Positions 60,700 to 64,000 of a DNA stretch of 64,000 bases are shown here, in pieces. The translations under genes were made by a program, and so were the position numbers. The stretch is from Ornithinibacter aureus (GTDB lineage Bacteria > Actinomycetota > Actinomycetes > Actinomycetales > Dermatophilaceae). The notes beneath the pieces are model-generated. The model was not told the origin of the DNA and did not search any database. It saw nothing but the letters and a program-made list of their open reading frames with translations. Within the stretch, counting starts at the first letter, position 1. The number at the start of each line of letters is the position of its first letter. The stretch is from contig NZ_VMSB01000001.1 of the NCBI RefSeq assembly GCF_009858245.1, forward strand, positions 2,294,001 to 2,358,000, written 5' to 3'.

Positions 60700-61386
60700 T
60701 CAGCTGACCCGCGTGGCCATCTCCCGGAAGCCCTTGCCGTCCTCCTCGGTGTAGGTGTCGCCCTCACAGGTGTAGGTCACGGCCCCGGTGCCCGGTTGGA
60801 GGTCGCGCACCTCCTCCTTGCCCTGCTCGGGTCGAACCGTCATCGACCCCTTCGCCGACTCGAGGGTGAACGACATCCGTGACCCCGACAGGGCCACCCG
60901 GTAGACGACCGTGCCGTCGAACACCAGGGCGCTGGTGCCGCCCGGGGTGGTGAGCGTGGCCTCGACCTCGTCGTAGGTGACGACGTGCCGCCCGCTCTCG
61001 TCGAAGGTGAAGGTGCGGTTCAGACCGGTCAGCACCGATTCACCATCCGGGCCGGTGGTCCTCTGCTCGTAGTCGGTGGTGCGCCAGGTCCCGACAAGGC
61101 AGTCGTCGAACTCGGATGCCGCCCCGCCCCCTCCCGGGTCACCCCCGGTCGGTGCCGGGTCAGCGCCCCCGCCGCCGGTCCCCCCGCCGCCGGAGCCCCC
61201 GGGCAGCGTCCCCGACGACTGCGCCACGGAACTCGTGGCCACCCCGGCGACGAACCCGGCACCGAACAGCCCCAGCGCGCCGATGACGGCCCCGAGGGTG
61301 ATTGCGACGATCTTCCAGGTCGCCATCCGGTCGCGTGCCACGCGGTGCGGGGGCAGGTGTTCGGGTGCCGGGTGATCGGGTGCCAT
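60700..61386 (-). CDS. Membrane-anchored protein with extracellular beta-rich domain
   Basis: 228 aa. A short cytosolic segment, one TM (WKIVAITLGAVIGALGLFGAGFVAG, about residues 24-48), then a Gly/Pro-rich linker and a C-terminal domain of about 140 residues beginning DDCLVGTWRTTDYEQR. Its repeated strands (RTFTFDESGRHVVTYDEVEATL; GTVVYRVALSGSRMSFTL) and two Cys resemble lipocalin-like calycin folds. Function is unknown. It starts one base after the stop of the preceding lipoprotein gene, making it the last gene of a three-gene envelope operon. Confidence 0.8.
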   Translation of the reverse strand: MAPDHPAPEHLPPHRVARDRMATWKIVAITLGAVIGALGLFGAGFVAGVATSSVAQSSGTLPGGSGGGGTGGGGADPAPTGGDPGGGGAASEFDDCLVGTWRTTDYEQRTTGPDGESVLTGLNRTFTFDESGRHVVTYDEVEATLTTPGGTSALVFDGTVVYRVALSGSRMSFTLESAKGSMTVRPEQGKEEVRDLQPGTGAVTYTCEGDTYTEEDGKGFREMATRVS

Positions 61387-61387
61387 G

Positions 61388-62107
61388 TCAGCCCCTCGTG
61401 GGAACGGCAGCCACAGCCGTCGTGATGGTTGCGGGATCGGGGGCGTCGCCGGCCCGGTACGAGACCACCCCGATGAGGAACTCCCCGTCGGCCACGAGCG
61501 CGACGTCCTGCGTGACGGGTCGCTCCCCCTGGGACGTCATCCGCCACACCACGGCGTCGTCCGGCACGTCGGCGAAGGCGACCTTCTCGATGGTGAAGCG
61601 CGTGACCGGGCTGGTCGGCGACTCCCCGCGGGTCTCGAACGACGTGCACGTCGGCAGCGCCGCCTGCAGCGCCGTGACGACCTCGGCGGCGAGACCCTGG
61701 CGGTGGGCCTGCACGTACTGCGCGACGAACGGCCCGACCCCGCTCCGGGCGAAGCGTTGGCGGGCCGACCCCGCGGGCTGCTCGGGCTCGATGTCGACGC
61801 CGCACACCGTGAGACCGAAGCCGGCCGGTGGCGGTTGGCTCTCGCGCCAGCCCTCGCCGAGGGCGGCGAGCGGGATGAAGTGGGCCTTGGCGCGAGCCTC
61901 GAGGTCGGCATCACTCCCCCGGGTGCCGGGGGTGGCGGATGCCGTTCCGGACCCGGGTGCGCCCGTCACCGACGACTGCGGCGTGCTCACGACGTCGTCA
62001 CCACAGGCCGTCATCAGCAGCACCCCCGCGACCGCGAGAGCGGCGAGCACCAACCGTGTCCCTCGAGTCTCCACTCCACGAGACCATACGGTGTGCCGGC
62101 CGGCCAT
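61388..62107 (-). CDS. Lipoprotein of unknown function
   Basis: 239 aa from ATG 62107, which overlaps the upstream stop by one base (TGATG); GTG 62077 is an alternative. Signal peptide VLAALAVAGVLLMTAC with lipobox LMTAC. The mature domain (about 180 aa) has a single conserved Cys pair (LTVCGVDIEPE; LPTCTSFETRG) and looks like a PknH-sensor-like or LpqN-type extracellular domain by its strand pattern (VVWRMTSQGERPVTQDVALVADGEFLIGVVSY). It is translationally coupled to the SGNH hydrolase gene. Confidence 0.8.
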   Translation of the reverse strand: MAGRHTVWSRGVETRGTRLVLAALAVAGVLLMTACGDDVVSTPQSSVTGAPGSGTASATPGTRGSDADLEARAKAHFIPLAALGEGWRESQPPPAGFGLTVCGVDIEPEQPAGSARQRFARSGVGPFVAQYVQAHRQGLAAEVVTALQAALPTCTSFETRGESPTSPVTRFTIEKVAFADVPDDAVVWRMTSQGERPVTQDVALVADGEFLIGVVSYRAGDAPDPATITTAVAAVPTRG

Positions 62108-63228
62108 CACGGGTACCTCGGGTTGCGCAACTGTTCGGCGAGCAAGGCGGCCATGGCCGCGTGCCCCTGGGCGTTGGGGTGGAAGGAGCCAGGATCGGTG
62201 ACGGCCAGGCCCGGCCCTCCCCAGTCGAGGTCGTTGATCCACTGCTCGCCGTCGGGCGCACCGACCCCGTGGCCGAGGAAGGCCTGGGTGGGGTCGATGA
62301 ACTCCACCCCGGCCTCACGACAGGCCTCGCGGAGCATGGCGTTGAGCTGGTCAGCCTTGCCATTCATCCACACCTGGTCCTCACTGAAGAGCATGTTGTT
62401 GAGTTCCTGACTGGGCGGGTCGTTGAACAGTCGGGGGTATCCCATGATGACGATCCGGGCGTTGGGCGCCTTCTCGCGCATCCGGGTGTAGAGCGCGACG
62501 AGCTCGGGCTTCAGGTCCTCCAGGCGCTGGTCGAGCTTCTCGTCCCACTTGGCCTGGCAACCGTCCGTGAACGGGACACCACTCCCGCCGTTAAGCACGC
62601 AGTCCTGGAGCACGGCACCGAAGCCGAGGTCGTTCCCACCGATCGACATCGTGACGAGCGAGGTGTCCTCGGTGAGGGCGTCGAGCTGTGGGCCCTCGCC
62701 GTCGTTGCTGCCGTTGGGGTTGTCGAGGTCGGTCTGGGTCGCGCCCGAGCAGTAGACCGCCGTGAAGCCACCCGCGAAGTCGAACTCGGGCGAGGCGTAG
62801 GTCTGCTCGGCGTAGGAGGAGGTCGAGCGCCGGCACCGGTTGTGCGAGTCATCGCCCCAGTTGCCCGGGTCCCAGTCGTCACGGTTGTCGTAGTTCGTAC
62901 CGTCGTGGTAATCCCCCGCGCCCTCTCCCGAGGCGAAGCTGTCGCCGAGGGCCACGTAGTCACCGCTCAGCGCCTTCTCGAGCGCCGTCTGCACGCTCTG
63001 CGCGGTGTCCTCACACCCTTCGCCGAGGAAGATCCGGCACACGGCGTTCGTCGTGTGCCTGGCCAGGTCACCCTGGACGATGCCGAACAGCACCGCGGCG
63101 ACGACGAGCGCAGCAGCCGCGATGATCCCGCCGTACTCGAGCCCGGCGGAACCCCGCTCCGTGGTGTGCCCCCCTCGTGGCACACCACGGCTGCGCACTG
63201 CCGCATCGCGGGGCCGCTCACCTGGCAT
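62107..63228 (-). CDS. SGNH hydrolase with prepilin-like N-terminal helix
   Basis: 373 aa. N-terminal ERGSAGLEYGGIIAAAALVVAAVLFG matches the type IVb (Flp/TadE) prepilin signal G-x4-E-Y followed by a hydrophobic helix. The main domain (about 90-370) is a GDSL/SGNH esterase: block I GDSFASGEG, block III GGNDLGFG, and catalytic Asp/His in DPGSFHPNAQGH. It may deacylate a lipid or cell-surface ester outside the membrane. It leads a translationally coupled operon with two membrane-associated proteins. A pilus-type anchor on an SGNH enzyme is unusual. Confidence 0.88.
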   Translation of the reverse strand: MPGERPRDAAVRSRGVPRGGHTTERGSAGLEYGGIIAAAALVVAAVLFGIVQGDLARHTTNAVCRIFLGEGCEDTAQSVQTALEKALSGDYVALGDSFASGEGAGDYHDGTNYDNRDDWDPGNWGDDSHNRCRRSTSSYAEQTYASPEFDFAGGFTAVYCSGATQTDLDNPNGSNDGEGPQLDALTEDTSLVTMSIGGNDLGFGAVLQDCVLNGGSGVPFTDGCQAKWDEKLDQRLEDLKPELVALYTRMREKAPNARIVIMGYPRLFNDPPSQELNNMLFSEDQVWMNGKADQLNAMLREACREAGVEFIDPTQAFLGHGVGAPDGEQWINDLDWGGPGLAVTDPGSFHPNAQGHAAMAALLAEQLRNPRYP

Positions 63229-63317
63229 GTCCCGACGCTAGGGATCGCGGATGCCGTCGGGCAGGGTCCCCGGGCCCAGCTGCGGGCCCGTCGTGGCTGG
63301 GCCCAGGTGCCCGGTCG

Positions 63318-63752
63318 TCAGGCCAGGCCGAGGAGGCCGATACCGGTCGTGACGGCGAGCAGCACGGCGGTGCGCACGGAGGCGCCCCGGTGCGGACCCG
63401 GCATCCCGGCTGTCACGGCGGCGACGACGGCGGCGCCCGCGATCACCCACGGGTAGGCCGAGGCGCCCGTGTCCAGCACCCTGCCGAGGACGACCCCGAG
63501 CCAGGCGAGCGCGGTTGCGGACAGGGCCGCCCATGCAGTCAGTCGCCGGAGCCGCTCGATGACGAGCATCACGGCCGCGGCCAGGCCGAGCAGGAGCGAG
63601 TAGCGACCGACGAGGTACTGCGCGCTGGCGTCGTCGGTGGCCAGGAGGTACACGTCGAGCCACACGACGGGCAGCGCGATGAGCACGAGCACCAACCCCC
63701 ACGTGACGAGCCCGGCCCGCGGATGCGGCGAAGGGTGCTCCTGCGCGGTCAT
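63318..63752 (-). CDS. Four-TM membrane protein
   Basis: 144 aa from ATG 63752 (MTAQEHPSP); the open frame extends nine residues farther. Four hydrophobic segments (WGLVLVLIALPVVWLDVYLL; YSLLLGLAAAVMLVIERL; WAALSATALAWLGVVLG; WVIAGAAVVAAVTAG) with short loops. No family is recognised. It lies 89 bp upstream of the SGNH gene on the same strand and might be expressed with it. Confidence 0.75.
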   Translation of the reverse strand: MTAQEHPSPHPRAGLVTWGLVLVLIALPVVWLDVYLLATDDASAQYLVGRYSLLLGLAAAVMLVIERLRRLTAWAALSATALAWLGVVLGRVLDTGASAYPWVIAGAAVVAAVTAGMPGPHRGASVRTAVLLAVTTGIGLLGLA

Positions 63753-63953
63753 GAGCCGGATCCTATGGCGGAGGGTCACTCCCTGACCCGGCGGACGAAT
63801 CTGCGGTCAGGCTGTGGGAATCCCTCCGGCCTCTCGCAACCCCTCTGCACCGGACCTGAGGTTCGGCGACCACGTGGCTTAGGCTGGGCGGGACGATCAT
63901 CCAGGCCCGGCCACCGAGAGTGCTGCCGGAGCCACCCGGGGAGGAACCACACC

Positions 63954-64000
63954 GTGACGACCGTTCGCTCCACCCTGCGCTCGATCGGGGCCGCCACCGC
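63954..64000 (+). CDS. Start of a gene running off the right edge
   Basis: GTG 63954 follows GGGGAGGAA by 7 nt, a strong ribosome site. The first 15 codons (VTTVRSTLRSIGAAT) look like the basic n-region of a secreted protein. Only 47 bp are visible, so no product can be named. Confidence 0.6.
   Translation, partial: MTTVRSTLRSIGAAT

Overview
The window is chromosomal DNA from a GC-rich actinobacterium. Codon use is strongly GC-biased, and there are many leaderless or GTG starts, Lsr2, Ku/LigD, PonA-type PBP, Ino1, DisA/RadA, ClpC and an Rpf-like hydrolase under a c-di-AMP riboswitch. The gene set fits the Intrasporangiaceae/Dermatophilaceae (Janibacter/Knoellia-like); that family assignment is an inference. 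No tRNA, rRNA, CRISPR array, transposase or integrase was recognised.

Layout. 1-5 kb: a truncated GHKL ATPase and an orphan Fpg-like N-terminal domain lie downstream of dnaB, which carries two inteins. One is a class-3-type mini-intein inside the Walker A motif; the other is a large intein with a decayed LAGLIDADG motif. A cluster of DnaA-box-like 9-mers lies upstream of dnaB. 5-12.6 kb: secreted proteins (one frameshifted), a CoA transferase, AlkD, an AbiEi/endonuclease-like gene framed by two 100-bp palindromic elements, and a MATE exporter. 12.7-23 kb: a purine/MTA salvage block (GGT-like, MTI phosphorylase, MTA deaminase, cupin, SDR) followed by a complete BMP-type nucleoside ABC importer. 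23-28.5 kb: an AAA/DUF4143 ATPase, an acyl desaturase with its ferredoxin reductase behind three tandem palindromic operators, a VapBC-type module and a TauE-like exporter. 28.5-38 kb: MmsA, an ATPase, LysS, Lsr2, a FhuF-like protein, split LigD (POL and LIG) divergent from Ku, and a Nei-type glycosylase. 38-47 kb: a PotD-like lipoprotein with a VWA protein, ClpC, an N-acetylglutamate synthase-like GNAT, and a DUF305/LVIVD pair. 47-60 kb: a metalloprotease-MOSC fusion, MutY, DisA, RadA, the rpsF-ssb-rpsR-rplI operon, PonA, PadR and Ino1. 60-64 kb: an Rpf-like hydrolase with a ydaO riboswitch, then a three-gene envelope operon headed by an SGNH hydrolase with a prepilin-like N-terminus.

How it fits together. 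The window is rich in genome-maintenance genes (DnaB, SSB, RadA, DisA, MutY, Nei, AlkD, Ku, LigD). DisA makes c-di-AMP, and the riboswitch 9 kb away senses c-di-AMP to control a cell-wall hydrolase. Ino1-PadR-PonA-rpsF-ssb-rpsR-rplI keeps the mycobacterial order, but dnaB, normally just beyond rplI, sits about 48 kb away behind a lysS-lsr2-clpC-mutY-disA-radA block. Across the whole window the motif GGATGCC/GGCATCC is strikingly over-represented, in several reading frames and inside terminator hairpins. It is absent from the GHKL segment at the left edge.
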